64,000 nucleotides of DNA from Phytophthora sp. 'mugwort' (taxonomy: Eukaryota; Oomycota; Peronosporomycetes; Peronosporales; Peronosporaceae): the NCBI GenBank assembly GCA_033558025.1, contig JAUCEF010000004.1, positions 3,844,001 to 3,908,000 of the forward strand, written 5' to 3'. The translations under genes and the position numbers were made by a program. Under the pieces are notes generated by a model, which made no database searches, was not told the origin of the DNA, and worked only from the letters and a program-made list of their open reading frames with translations. Position 1 is the stretch's first letter, and each line of letters begins with the position of its first letter. Shown here piece by piece: positions 22,153 to 33,649 of the stretch.

Positions 22153-23595
22153 CTAATCAGCCTGCGACTCGAATGCAATTGCCATGCGGTTGGTGCCTTG
22201 CGACGACAAAGCGTCGGTAATAATTTCCTCTGTTGCGTCACCGGCCATTGCTTGCTGATACGAGAGGATAGCTGAGGGATGACAGCGATCGTAGACCGTT
22301 AGCACAACAGCGCGGCAAACACTGATAAAGCGGTCCCAGCTAGCAAGCAGAAGGCAACGAGTCTCCTGACCGTTAAGATACCACACATCCAGTTCAGCCA
22401 ACGCATCCACTAGCGCACTGAAAAGTGCATTCAGTTGCAACTTTGGGACCTCGCAGTCATGTAAAACGCTCACCACGCGGGTCAGCAAATACTCAAGCAG
22501 ATGCTGAAGTTCCTTTGGCTGCGATAGTCCAGCACCGATCGTCAGGAAGCCATGCACCACTAAGTACAGCTTGCTCTCGAGCTTGTCCAAGTTGTGAGAG
22601 TTTTCACTTAGCGTTCCTTGCGCGGCTGTCAAGCGACTCATAATTTGCTCCCGGTACACTCGAAGGACATCGTTGTCATTAATGAGGTGGGCTTTGAGGT
22701 CGCGAAGGCAGTTGGTTAAAGGATGACTGAGATCGAGCCCCATCGTCTCTCGTACGCTCGTTGGCTGCAGCTTCTCCTGCAAAAAGCCGATTGCTGACCA
22801 TTTCCCTGTGCTTGGAGTTCGCAACGCAATCTGGGCGCCATTTTCCACCACCGCATCTTCTTCTACCTCCTTGCTAGAGGTTCCTTTATGTAGCTGGAGC
22901 TTCGACAGCGTCTTCCGCTGAGGCAGCCAGTGAGTCATGAGCAACGCAGCGAAGAAGCGCAGGTCGGACCACGTGAGAAAACCCGTTACGGGGTGCTGGG
23001 GATGCACTTGAAATTTTGTGTGCAAGATAAAGAGAAGACACGCGTATTTGCAGGCGAGCTGCTCCGAGAGCAGGAAGAGCTCACTAACAGCGCGACTCGG
23101 GAGGCCGTGGAAGTTTCGGTCCTCCACAGCAGCGTATACGCGCCTTAAGTTCTCTAGCTGCCTCCGACAACTCTTGAGCGTGCGACCGGAGCGCTCCGCC
23201 ACATCGTCGAGGTCCTTCTCCAGCCGGCCGGAAAGCTTCTTGCCAAGTAACCAACGGTCCACGTCGGCGTCGCGCGTGTAGTAGCGCTCTATCATGTAGT
23301 ATTGTTGGACCGGCGGGATCTGGAACAGCAGCTGCGAGCGAAACAGGCTCGGCTGCGACAGATAATGCTCCAGCTTGTCATAGAGACGATACTGGTCGAC
23401 GGTGTCACGCCACAACAACTCGCGCAGCTTAGCGGCTGCGTCTCCGCCCAGGAATGGCATGGGCACGGCCGATGGGAGTCTCAGCCGCGCGACCAACGCG
23501 TCGCCGGCGTTGTGGCCCTCGAGCCACAGAGCGAACACGTCCTCATTCACACGGATCGGGTCAGTTAAAAAGGCCTCAAACACCTCACGCATCAT
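22153..23595 (-). CDS. FIBP: FIBP-family protein (acidic FGF intracellular-binding protein homologue)
   Basis: Intact single-exon ORF of 480 residues. Family hallmarks in order: DPIRVNEDVFALWLEGHNAGDA near the N-terminus, DQYRLYDKLEHYL, LLFQIPPVQQYYMIERYY, GKKLSGRLEKDLDDVAERSG (about residues 120-140), LKSCRRQLENLRRVY, LLSEQLACKYACLLFI, and a C-terminal helical part ending in RFISVCRAVVLTVYDRCHPS. The animal protein binds intracellular FGF1 and is about 360 residues; the extra length here is mostly a variable insert around residues 255-285. The family is found far beyond animals, where its role is unknown, so the FGF name should not be read as function. Start: MMREVFEAFL, second Met equally possible. 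It converges on the EF-hand gene with 50 bp between stop codons. Confidence 0.9.
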   Translation of the reverse strand: MMREVFEAFLTDPIRVNEDVFALWLEGHNAGDALVARLRLPSAVPMPFLGGDAAAKLRELLWRDTVDQYRLYDKLEHYLSQPSLFRSQLLFQIPPVQQYYMIERYYTRDADVDRWLLGKKLSGRLEKDLDDVAERSGRTLKSCRRQLENLRRVYAAVEDRNFHGLPSRAVSELFLLSEQLACKYACLLFILHTKFQVHPQHPVTGFLTWSDLRFFAALLMTHWLPQRKTLSKLQLHKGTSSKEVEEDAVVENGAQIALRTPSTGKWSAIGFLQEKLQPTSVRETMGLDLSHPLTNCLRDLKAHLINDNDVLRVYREQIMSRLTAAQGTLSENSHNLDKLESKLYLVVHGFLTIGAGLSQPKELQHLLEYLLTRVVSVLHDCEVPKLQLNALFSALVDALAELDVWYLNGQETRCLLLASWDRFISVCRAVVLTVYDRCHPSAILSYQQAMAGDATEEIITDALSSQGTNRMAIAFESQAD

Positions 23596-25125
23596 TTTGT
23601 GAAATCAAATCGTAAAACTCAACGCTAACGTCGCTCCGTCCGTCGGTCACGCCATAACGTGACTCTAGACGCAATTTCATTGGCTGCCGAGCGCAGCGAA
23701 GGCGGCCCACGTTGGCTAAACCGAAATTTCCGCCGAAGGCGTCCATGGGTAGAAAATATAAATTAATGATTGGTTGAATTTTTAGCCTGCGTCCGTTCAT
23801 TAGGCCGTCACATGCAAGGTGTGCGAGGTGCGAGTGGCGTTGCTCCCGCTCGGTCTTGACGGGCTGGGACTGCAGCTGCGCACGGGCCGATCCACCTACT
23901 GGGACCAAACTAACCCACCTCCGCGTAGGCGGGGCTACAATATCTTTCTTTCATAATTCGTACTTAAACTTGTGTCCAGGTAAAACCACCATAGTAATAC
24001 ATTTAAAAAAAGTAGCAATTGGAACCAAAAATTGTAAGTGTACCATTATTTGATCCGCTATCTGTAGGGCGGAATTACCTTATCCAAGTTTAATCTACTT
24101 TTCCAGATGTCGTTGTTGGTCGATGCTAAGTGATATGTAATATGGACCGCCCTGCTATGTCCGTACGAATTTAAGCTAAAATCGAACGAGCACAAATGGT
24201 CGGACACTAACATTTGTCTGAAATCCTCTTTTGGTCTATGTGCCGCTATTCCTAGATAAGGTTGCACACGTTAACCTCGCTCTCTACTTACCTTGGTTTT
24301 ATGCATAAATGCTCTGAAGCTTGAGAAACGATGCAGTGTGCCTTCACACAGTTCTTCCTCCCACCGGCCTCGCTCCGGCCAACTAGTTAAGCTTGCACAA
24401 TTCCTGCTTGCCCGACAAGGGTCCATTTACACGCCCAAACTGAATTTGAATTTATACGCGCGCCTTACCCACATTACGTTAGTTTTCAATTTCTTGTTGG
24501 ACGTAGAATGCAGACCGGTGGAGATTCGGCTCAAAAGCACCATTGGAAACGCGCCATTCATCCCTGGATCATGGACACGAGGAAAAAGCTGTTGCAATGG
24601 GCATTTTGCGGCAGGACATTCACCTAATGGATTCGCCTCGGACGAGCCTTGATTATGAAACCGCTTACAACAAGCGGACACACTTACGAGGAAACCTTTG
24701 ATACTCAACTGGTTGCGCTGCAACGCGTTAAGCAGCTCCCATGGGCGCAGCAAGGGGTGGCTTCCAGGTTTTGTGAAGTACAACAGCACGAAAGCAGATG
24801 ACTCTAAGAACGCTAAATACTGCTGCAAGTTTCTGCATGGCCAACAGTTCCATGGCACTACTCTGCCGGAGGACGGGAAGCTTCGATGTCCATTCTCTAT
24901 CAATGTGATATGAACTCGTGCTGTGTGCAGCATTTCGAAGAGTACGCTGACGGCAGCTTAGAAGAGCATGCTTTGTTCCTAGTGTCGGATCGCAGGTAGC
25001 GCGTAGCTCACGTCGCTTTTTGGATTAGATGGGGTCATACCAAAGTTGAGATGCATCAGTATGGTGCATTTCTTGTTGCGATTCCCAGAGACTACAACAA
25101 GTCCATAATTACGTTCGGTTTTGGT
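23596..25125. other. Promoter side of FIBP and gene-free DNA
   Basis: The first 350 bp holds the FIBP 5' region. Beyond it 24290-24980 has broken plus-strand coding-like pieces (a Cys-containing segment around 24780-24910) that I cannot assign. No RNA gene seen. Confidence 0.35.
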
Positions 25126-25199
25126 ATAGCCCCAACTTAGAACTGCGTGATTCCTTTTCTTTCACGGAACGGAATCACGCAGTTCTAAGTTGGGGCTAT
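25126..25199. repeat. Foldback, 29-bp perfect arms
   Basis: 25126-25154 and 25171-25199 are exact reverse complements around a 16-nt loop. It stands 22 bp from a second foldback and 157 bp from the left LTR of the old copia element. Confidence 0.9.
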
Positions 25200-25220
25200 G
25201 GGTCCTGGGGGACCTTCAAG

Positions 25221-25266
25221 TAATTTCTGCTGATCGAACACGCTTGTGTTCGGTCAGCAGAAATTA
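25221..25266. repeat. Foldback, 21-bp arms, one mismatch
   Basis: TAATTTCTGCTGATCGAACAC (25221-25241), loop GCTT, then its reverse complement with one A/G change (25246-25266). Confidence 0.85.
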
Positions 25267-25355
25267 TTTTTCCCCGCGGTGCGCGACGTTCTTCCCGGAG
25301 GCTGGCACCGGTTCGGTTTAAGACACATCAGGGGAAACATCACAAGAGGGGGTAC

Positions 25356-25500
25356 TGTTAAAGCTATGCGTTCGCTAGTTGATTACAAAACATTCGGAAA
25401 GTGGTTCATTTTGGCATGCAGCATAAGAAAGCTAACTAGTCAATAAAAATCTTTTGTCTGAATGTCCATCAATACACCAACGTCCCTGACTTCTTCAACA
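25356..25500 (-). repeat. Copia-1 3' LTR
   Basis: 145 bp, beginning TGTTGAAG and ending AACA when read on the minus strand; preceded on that strand by a purine-rich stretch (GGCGGGGAAA) that fits the polypurine tract. Confidence 0.75.
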
Positions 25501-25689
25501 TTTCCCCGCCAGCGCTGGACGTTATACTTTTAATTCCAATGGCATCGCGATGTTCACGAAAGCGAGTTGCTCTAAGTGCCTTGGTTACTCCATCGGCTAG
25601 CATCAATGCACTTAAGTAGTAAGTTGAAGGTTCCCACATTTTGTAGCATCGCGGATCGAGAAGACGTGACAATCGACTGTTTTCTGCGC

Positions 25690-26609
25690 TTCCGAATGTT
25701 CCCGTTCACAATCCTTTCCCGTGCTCGTCTGCCAGTGGGCCGTCGTCCGGGATGTACGACTGGACGCCCAAACGAGAGCGATGAAACTCTAAATTTTTGC
25801 GAAAGTTGGAGATGTCCGCTGTGGAGCCGGGATACACTGAGGTGCAATTAACTGCCAGCCCCACAAGATGTACCGACACCTCCGCCTTGAACCCATGCAG
25901 TTTGTGCTTCGCACTGTAGTACTTATCAGGGTTATTTGAAGAGGTATTAGTTTGTTGAAATGTAACGTCAGTGTCGTAACGAGCACAAGGATAGTGCTGG
26001 AACGTACGCCCAGCAGTCACCAAGCGTTCCATCGGCCATGCAGCGTCATGTTATGCAACGAAGAGATCGTACAGTAGAGGCGAAGCGATGCCTGTCATCT
26101 TGGTAATTGTTTTTTGGAAGGTGCTCGAGTTCTGGTTGAACACCTGGACGTTAGTAAGCCAGCGGCCGCCGTTCTTTAACGTGGTCAGCATCATGAAGAA
26201 CGCGTTCTTTGCTGTTGTACGGCTCCAGCTTCCACGGTGTGCGCGCCATCTTGCCGTCACCTCGACAGCAACACCCTCCCAGATGCTGTCGAACTCGTAC
26301 GGCGGGAAGTTCGTCATTTCTCGTATGGTGTTGCCGCGGGGGAGCCTCATAAACAGGTCGTACAGGGGGCAGGGGGAGTCAGGGACATCGTTGAACGCCT
26401 CTGGAATTTCAACATCCTCGAGGCGGCGCTGGGTACTGCGTCGCCCGGCTGCCCGTAATGTCAATCGCGAGAAAGAGGTGGCCGCTTGTGCTTGGCTCAA
26501 AGGACCACTTGCTCTGCTGGAGCTGACTCCTGGGTGCAAGCTTGCTGTGCTGTAGCGCGAAGCTCGGCTGCGTCGGTCGGAGGTCTGTGCTCGTGTCGGA
26601 GGGTCTCAA
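25690..26609 (-). pseudogene. PIF/Harbinger (DDE_Tnp_4-type) transposase inside Copia-1
   Basis: Minus-strand transposase lying between the RNase H core and C-terminus of Copia-1, so probably a later insertion. 26051-26539 is an open N-terminal piece (DSPCPLYDLFMRLPRGN, NFPPYEFDSIWEGV, KNAFFMMLTTLKNGGRW). 25706-26032 has the catalytic part: TDVTFQQTN (first Asp), YYSAKHKLHGFKAEVSVH, NCTSVYPGSTADISNFRKN (second Asp), and IPDDGPLADEHG. The third catalytic residue and C-terminus are lost. Frameshift between the two parts. Ends and 3-bp target duplication not resolved. Confidence 0.75.
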
Positions 26610-29600
26610 GTGTGGCCAGGCGTTGGCACAACTGGGGAGCGGCTCCTGCTGCGTCGCTGGGTGCTTGGATGGGTCATGGCCGGAGAGGGGTGGTGCTGCT
26701 GATGTTGTGTGGTCTTGGTATTTTGCTGAATGAGGATAAATTACGTTGATCCCGGTTTTCTACAGTTCAATGAGCGGTAAGAGCTTAGATGCGGTAAAGT
26801 CACGAAATAGAGATTATGCGGAATAAACGAGAAACGGCTATGATAAAACACACCCCGTATTGAACTAGATTCCATTAATATGATTGATGAATCCTGTCTA
26901 ATACCATATTTTTTTACGGATAATATGGCTTGCAGTCTGTTGGATAATTACCAATCCTGAGGTCTAGTAGTAGGTTTGGCATATCAGGGGTCACTAAGTT
27001 ATCTTGCAATCTCATCAATTTTTGAAAAAAAAATCCGTGTCCAAATTGCTACCTCCACTCCATATTGCATCATCTGCAACAATATATTCAGCAGTTGTAG
27101 AGCATTTAGAGACAAAACGTTGACTTTTGGTTTGCCAAGACGCAACGCTGCTAAATACTTGCACGAGAATTCCAGATATTGATTTACGATCCTCTCCGAC
27201 CAGTCTGCGTATGTGTATACTCTGACCGGAATGGCCGATCATTTCGAACGTAGACGAGATCCGTGCTTTTATTACCTTCGATGTATCTTTGGATGTTTTT
27301 CACAGCAATCCGGTAGGATTTCGCAGGGCTGGATGCGTGTGCAGCATCTTGATTTACTGTGAAAACGATATCAGGTCGAGTAACGCGCGCAAGTAGAGGA
27401 GTGCCCTAACGGCTTGTCGATAGGGATAGCTTTGATCTTCCTCTTCGTTTTAGGCTCGTTTGTATTAAATTATCTTTGATCGAGAGGCGTCTTTCGGGGT
27501 CGACAATCTTCTCAGCAAACGTTGCAATACCTCAAAGGCAAAATTGTGTTTGGTCAAGTGTCGCGACTCCACGATTTATGCCCATGTAAATTCGTATTCC
27601 CAAAAACAAACGCACATTGCCGATATCTTAAATTTAGTATTTTAAGTGAAGAGTCTACATCGCTCTTAGAAACACATTTTCGTCATGGTAACCGATGGAA
27701 ATTCTATCCACATGGATCAGAAAATTAATTTGTCAACTGGATGAATGTAAACACATGAAACTTCACTTGTAGGCACAAATCATACGCTATGCGTTAATTG
27801 TTTTAGTTCCACATTCCATTTCCTGCAGGCTTGTTTTAGTCGATAGAGCATTCCTTAGTTCCACACATATCATTTATTCATTTATTCAAATCCGTGGGGT
27901 TGCCGGACATAAGTACCTCGGATAATCCGGTCTTGACGTACGCTGCTGGAACATCGCCTTGGCGTGCATGCATCCCTTATTGGGTCGCCAACGAAGAAAT
28001 GCACGGATTGAGTTAAGCTTGGCCACTGGGGCATAAGTTTCGGAATAATCTTTCAGAAATTCCTGGTTAAACCCTGAGCGAATATGCGAGCCTTTAACGC
28101 TCAACTTCCCCGCATTCATCCAGCACACTCGAAAAAAACGTTGAAACCGTTTTTATGGTCTTCTGCGTGTGATTCAGCGAGGTCAAATATATCATCGGCT
28201 TTTAGAGCTTCAATTTCTTTGAATGGCATTTTCCAAACGGGACACCGACCCTTTTTATTTTTTCCCTTCAAATTTAGGGGCCCTGAATAACATCCCGCAA
28301 CGTGAAATGCTCAGGCTGCGTGCTAACCCAAGTGATCGATTTGCGATCCCTTCTGATCGTCGAATATGGGTTGGCAAGTTAAAACCATTAATCTCAGCTA
28401 CTTGATCTGGAGTCAAAGCAGGTTCAAGACATTCATCCTCAGTATTGCTTCGGTTAGTGATATGCGTCTACAAGATATTTTAGGGATTGTCATCTTCAGT
28501 ATTTCGTCTTCTGTTCTAATTCGAGATGATAAGCATTGACATCAGTAATTATAGGTAACGGCTTCATATTATAGGTAACGGACCATGTTTATCGATATCG
28601 TCATGTTCCAAATGACATTTTTAAACTTCGATGGCTTAAGAAAAATGACACTTCTACTGTGTGCCACTTGGAGAACTCTCCCCATGACATAAAAAGTACC
28701 ATTTTCTTTGAGGATTACCTCCGACTGCCTTTGGGTCGAAACGTGTAAGCTGTCGACTTTTTTCCGGTGGTATGAGTACAACACAACGTTGTCCAAAAGT
28801 TTTGACAAGTTTAAAGTCTGGTTTTTCGTCCCCAAAAGTGCTCGAAAGGCGTTTTGTAAGGATTGGAGCGAGAATGAGAACATTTTTTTGCGTGCTGCAC
28901 TTTTCTGTTCTTATATAGTGTGGAGCTTGGTTTGCACGATGAGAGTGCGAGTAGCGTCTGCAACAGTTCGATGTGTTCGTCTATGACACCGTTTTGATAA
29001 ACGTCGGGCTCAGACATTTCCATTGTAATACCTCCGTCGTCACACAATTACGGACCCCCCCCATCTTGAAATTCTGCACCATTGTTTTATTTTGGTGTCA
29101 GATATACATTGATATTATTTTGATATGTTAAGTCGCCGATTAACGATGTTCTTATAATTTCGGAAACAACATGCCGCTTCATCCTTGTTCTTCAAAACAC
29201 AGACGTTGTGTGGCCTATCCAATATGGGAAATAATAATACCGGTTATCATGATAACTTGGCCCGAACCGATCAGCGAGGTCTCCATGGCAAACTTCGTCT
29301 TGTAGTCCGGTAGACCTTGATGCATTGGGTGGAGCAGGGCCCGACCAGTCTTTCCTTCTGCGCAATCCACATGGCTTAGAGGTTGTGAGAGAATCCGCGA
29401 ATGTAAGCCTTTCGACAGCGTTGAATTTGGACATTCGACTATAGAAGGGTGGTTTACATGATCGAGACGCTGGTGCCAGTCCTCAATTGAATATGACCGT
29501 AATGCACAGGCCGCCATATCAGCCGGAATGGTTAATATGTACACGCCGACACACGAAATATTGATTTATCATATACGTGACACTCCTCATAGGTATAATT

Positions 29601-30116
29601 TTCAATTCCGTCGTCAATCAGTTGTTTCATTGAAATGAGAGTCCTCGTAAGCCCAGGGCACGGGCAGCATTGTCTACCACTGCACCACCAAGTTCGTCCA
29701 TAATCATTTCCCCTTTTTCGTTACCACACAACAACACGCCGTCTGCAATATCGAGAGCGTGCGTCTCACATTTGTGAAGATCAAACAGTTTATCAGGATT
29801 ACCTATAACGTTATAAGCTGAGCCAGAGTCAATTATTATCGAGGCTCCCTCCGGAGTTCCATGGTTAAAAACTTGATCCATAGACTCCGATGCTCTCACG
29901 ATCTTTATTTTCTGATTTGTTGTCTCTTTTATATATATTTTTTTTTCCTAGCACATAAATTTTCGACAGAACCAGCAAGACAGACGACTTCATTGACTGG
30001 TGTGCCACATATCTGGCGTGATATCCGGTAGTATCTCCAGTTCTCTACAAGTACCGCCGCTCATTTTCAAGTAATAACGTCGTTTAAAGTTCCCCCGCTC
30101 TTAAATTCTGTTAACC

Positions 30117-30249
30117 TGTTACAAGTATGCGCTGGTCAGTCAATTTGAAAACAAATTCGGAAAAGTGGGATTTATTAGTTATTCATAAGAAAGCTAACTA
30201 GTCAATAAATATATTTTGTCCACCAACGTTCAAGCAGACTATAACAACA
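30117..30249 (-). repeat. Copia-1 5' LTR
   Basis: 133 bp, TGTTGTTATAG to GTAACA on the minus strand. The sequence directly internal to it reads GGTTAACAGAATTTAAG on the minus strand, the expected position of the primer-binding site. Confidence 0.75.
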
Positions 30250-30254
30250 GGTAC

Positions 30255-32529
30255 AGTGTTGACAAGCGAACCTCGCGGCCGCATTTGCACAATGGCCCGC
30301 AGCGATTTCGAGAACGGCTGTTTGTTTAAAGCTGAACTATCTAATACGAAGCCAAAAGATGTACAGCACCTCGAGCAACTACATTCTAAGCACCCGGTTA
30401 AGTATCAATTCCAGCAACAATACCAGATACCAATGTAACGTGTCTTCAATAGCCCTTGCACGCCGGGTTTGTGGTTTCCCACTCTTAAGGTTCAAAGTCC
30501 GTCTGGCTGTTAGGTCAGAACTCCTGTCCCGCGCCGGTGTCAGCCTCGCTGGCTCGACCACCTATTTTATTTGCTAATCTATCGTATCAATTCGTCCTAA
30601 TCGTTCGTTTTGCAAAGTACTAGCTCGCGTCCGTCGAGTCGTCCAGCAACGCTCACCCGACCACTTGGACGTACCCGTCTCGGGAGCCTGTCCTGCACCG
30701 CAGTCGTCGACAAACTCGGGGGCTGCGGCCGCCCTGTCCTGCCTACTCTCCGTCCACTCGCTCGTACGCTCACTCAGCTACTCGGACGTAAGCCTCGGGC
30801 GCCTGTCCTGCACCGCAGTTACTCGGCAACTCGGGGCACACTGATCTTCTATTCTGCTCGTCCGTTTGCGCACTCCGAGGTCCGTCGACCTCTTCGCACT
30901 ATCGTTTGGTAGCTCGCCACGCGTTCAATTCGTTCTCGTCTCTCACACTCCGTAACACTCGTCTAGCTTCTTTCTCGTCTCTACGTACTCGTTCGAGGTC
31001 GGCTCACTTGCGTCTCTCCGCGCAAATTCGGTTGTGTCTTGGTTCTCTCGCCGCCAATTCAGCTGTGAGCTCTCCCCGTGCAGCGCATCTGGGTTGCGGC
31101 ACTTTTCGAGCCCAGATCCAGCCAATCGCCGGCATCTCGCCGATCGTCGCACGCCCAATCATCTCAGACTTCGGCATGCGTTCCGTACGTCTATCCTCGT
31201 TCCATACTCCGTCCAGCATTTCGTCCGAACGGTCGTGCCACCCATCGTCCAACACTATTCGTTTCTGCAGCTGCCTGCTGCTCTCGGCTCGTTCGCCAGT
31301 GGTTCATGCGCGATCTTCGTGGCCCTCGTGTTGCTCGTCTACCCTCACGTTACACCAACTTACGGAGAGATCACTTCGAACCTGTCGGAGTGGGAGAACA
31401 ACTGGATCGGAGACGAGTGGTGTGGAGCGGAACCTCTCGATGCCTTTGCTATGTAGTTCCGCCAACTGCGTCGATTTGTGTCTCAGTACAGACAACAGGC
31501 AACCAAATGGGCCAAATTGTGTTCTGGGCCGAGTCTCGTTCCTTATCTGGATACAAAACTGAAAGCTCTGACTTGACGGCAGAGAAAAGCGATGCTATTG
31601 CGCATGGAGGGTTTGGGTACTCTGTTCAGTTCCTTGGACTACTAAGAAAAGTGGGTACATCTACCCCTGGAGACAAGTGGACCTACCCGATAAGGATTGT
31701 ACCTGCGGAGACTGGGTTAATACTTAATTTCGGTGTGAATGTTAAAATCTGCAGTTATAGACGGAACTTTTCTATCGCCGCTTTGATGCATCGCACCTTT
31801 CTGTAGATCATTTCGGAAATACGTTCAATGTCCCTTCCAAGTCATGGCCCGCTAATGTGACCTTGAAATAGAAACGTCTATCAAGATGCCCCCAGTTGCT
31901 GAGCCGACACAAGAAAAGGGGAAATGTGGATTCAACCCAGGACCTAATTTCAAGCCCAAGCCCCCCCCCCCCCCAAATGCAAAATTTGGTGATAAATATT
32001 TCGAGTGGTACGTTGATGTTGTTGCCTTCGAAACTTGTATTTTTTCAAAAGAACTGGTACAAAGTGCCCTGAGCACTTTTGGGGATTTATTTCGACTATT
32101 CGTGCCATTGAACTGTTTTTTTTTTGGAGAGCTTTATTAAGGTATTTAGAGTACTTCTGACCAAATACAGGCATATCGTTGTCACCAAGAGCAATATAGT
32201 TGACCATATGTGGAGAGGCAGATAAAAAAACGACACAAATATAACTGAATATTTGTGTGTAATCTGCCGGGGTCAACACAAACGTATACTGTATTACCAT
32301 CGTCAGCGAAAGTCGATAAGGTCGCTAATTATCAACGGCTTTAGCCTGAGTAGCGCTAAATCAAGAACAGGCCCTCCGATAATATCATTGTAATAAAGTG
32401 CAGGTACTCCGAGAAATAGCCTATTGCGCTTGAAAGCAAGAACATCGAAGTAAGTTATTGGGATCAATGGCATTGTATTTCCATTTATCTTCACTTCAAC
32501 CTCGGCAATGCCTACGGCGCATGCACCAC
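30255..32529. other. Degenerate repeat-like region, no gene assigned
   Basis: 30600-31480 is CT/CG-rich and low in complexity, open in several frames at once (longest 242 codons), which is a composition effect. It contains a direct repeat sharing CCTGTCCTGCACCGCAGT at about 30687 and 30808. 31330-31560 has a plausible coding piece (EWENNWIGDEWCGAEPLDAF) that I cannot identify. 31961-31974 is a poly(C) run. The rest is AT-rich. Confidence 0.4.
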
Positions 32530-33643
32530 CTTGGCAATGGTGCTCGCACTCCAGAAGCGTCTATCAGCTTGACGAACACGATCATCTCGATGTGCACTGG
32601 AAGCATCCCTGTCGAGGGTGCGGAAGCGTATGCTTGGCAACGCTGAAAAGTCTCCCAACGATGTTAGAAGTTGGAGGGATGGCACGAACCATCCAACAGC
32701 TTCCGCGTTGTCCGTTGCTTTTTCCTGGTCGACACCTTGCTCGCGAAGTCTTGATGGCGTCCGTCCCTCGTCCTAGCACTTGGTGGTTCAGCTTCATACA
32801 CTGTCTCAAACGGGTGTAACAACATCAGCGGGTCCTCCTTTAACTCGTCGATCTTGCCTGCCAACGCCAAAACGCATGCCCCTTCAAATTCGGGATCCTT
32901 AACAATGCGAGCAACGTTGTCGAAGTACTTGCTTACCACTGGGTGCTTCTCGACGAGCGCATCAAAGATGTCGCCCACGTCGAGGAGCGTCACGCTGTCC
33001 TCTTTCTGCTTCATGACCGCGGACTGAAAGTCGCCCAGCTCAATGAGCAGGGGTTTCAGACGATTTTCTTGTCTTCGCGTCGGCACTAACGACAAAATGT
33101 CATCATTCAGATCGAGGGCAGACCGCAACTTGAAGTAGCGCTCAATCATTTTGTACGTCGAGCTTCACCTTGTCGCTTGGCAAAGCGCAGGACGCAAATT
33201 TAAGATACCAAATATGGCTGGGAGGAGGTCGCCGATCCCAGTCTCGACTTCCTTGGTGAGCAAGGAAGCGTACTTCAGCAGCATTCCGGCGGAAATCCGC
33301 TTCATAACGGTGTACTTGTCGACGGTGGGATCTTCGCAGAGCGAAAACGGCAGGTTGCAAACCGTTACCAAGTCCATCCAGAAGTGCACGGTCTGGCTCT
33401 TCTGGTCGATGAAGGTCACGAGTGTGCCGGGGTCAAACCCGCTGTTCGTCATCGTGTCGACGTAGTCGGGGTGCTGCTTCAACACGTTGCTGAAGATGTT
33501 GGAGTAGCCAGTCATCAGGGATTGCTTGCGAACGGTGCCGTCTGGCAGCGAAAGTGCTCCGTGAGCTCCTCTTGAGCATCAAGCACCGGCGTGAAGAAGT
33601 AGACGCAGACCTGTTTGGCCGTGAAGTGGGTTGTTTGGGCCAT
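32530..33643 (-). pseudogene. hAT transposase with BED finger, frameshifted
   Basis: Minus strand from Met at 33643 (MAQTTHFTAKQVCVYFFTPV). A BED-like finger follows, crossing a frameshift (LTEHFRCQ, then NIFSNVLKQHPDYVD). 33165-33515 holds FIDQKSQTVHFWMDLVTVCN and MLLKYASLLTKEVETGIGDL, after which the transposase core is largely deleted. The C-terminal part (32664-33149) reads MIERYFKLRSALDLND...LLIELGDFQSAV, and the hAT dimerisation motif IPPTSNIVGRLFSVAKH lies at about 32640-32690 in another frame. The short distance between the BED region and C-terminus shows an internal deletion: a non-autonomous remnant. Confidence 0.75.
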
Positions 33644-33649
33644 GGTGAA

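Larger units (their letters stand above)
25356..30249 (-). mobile_element. Old Ty1/copia retrotransposon (Copia-1) with 5-bp target duplication
   Basis: Degenerate copia element on the minus strand. LTRs: 30117-30249 (5') and 25356-25500 (3'). They share TGTTG ends, AACGTTGGTG / GACGTTGGTG, and a 27-bp block TTTATTGACTAGTTAGCTTTCTTATG, but are otherwise diverged. The element is flanked by GGTAC at 25351-25355 and 30250-30254. Polyprotein remains in order: protease IIIDSGSAYNVIGN (about 29830), gag-pre-integrase EDWHQRLDHVNHPS (about 29460), CAEGK, integrase (PFEHFWGRKTR, about 28830), RT (YSETYAPVAKLNSIRAF, about 28020), RNase H (EDRKSISG and TTAEYIVADDAI, about 27100-27200), and the C-terminal ADGVTKALRATRFREHRDAIG (about 25560). 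Many stops; dead. Confidence 0.85.

Noticed and set aside
30906..31806. Overlapping plus-strand ORFs of 140, 218 and 242 codons
   Set aside because: All three frames are open over the same CT/CG-rich segment and give Ser/Arg/Leu-rich low-complexity proteins; a composition effect.
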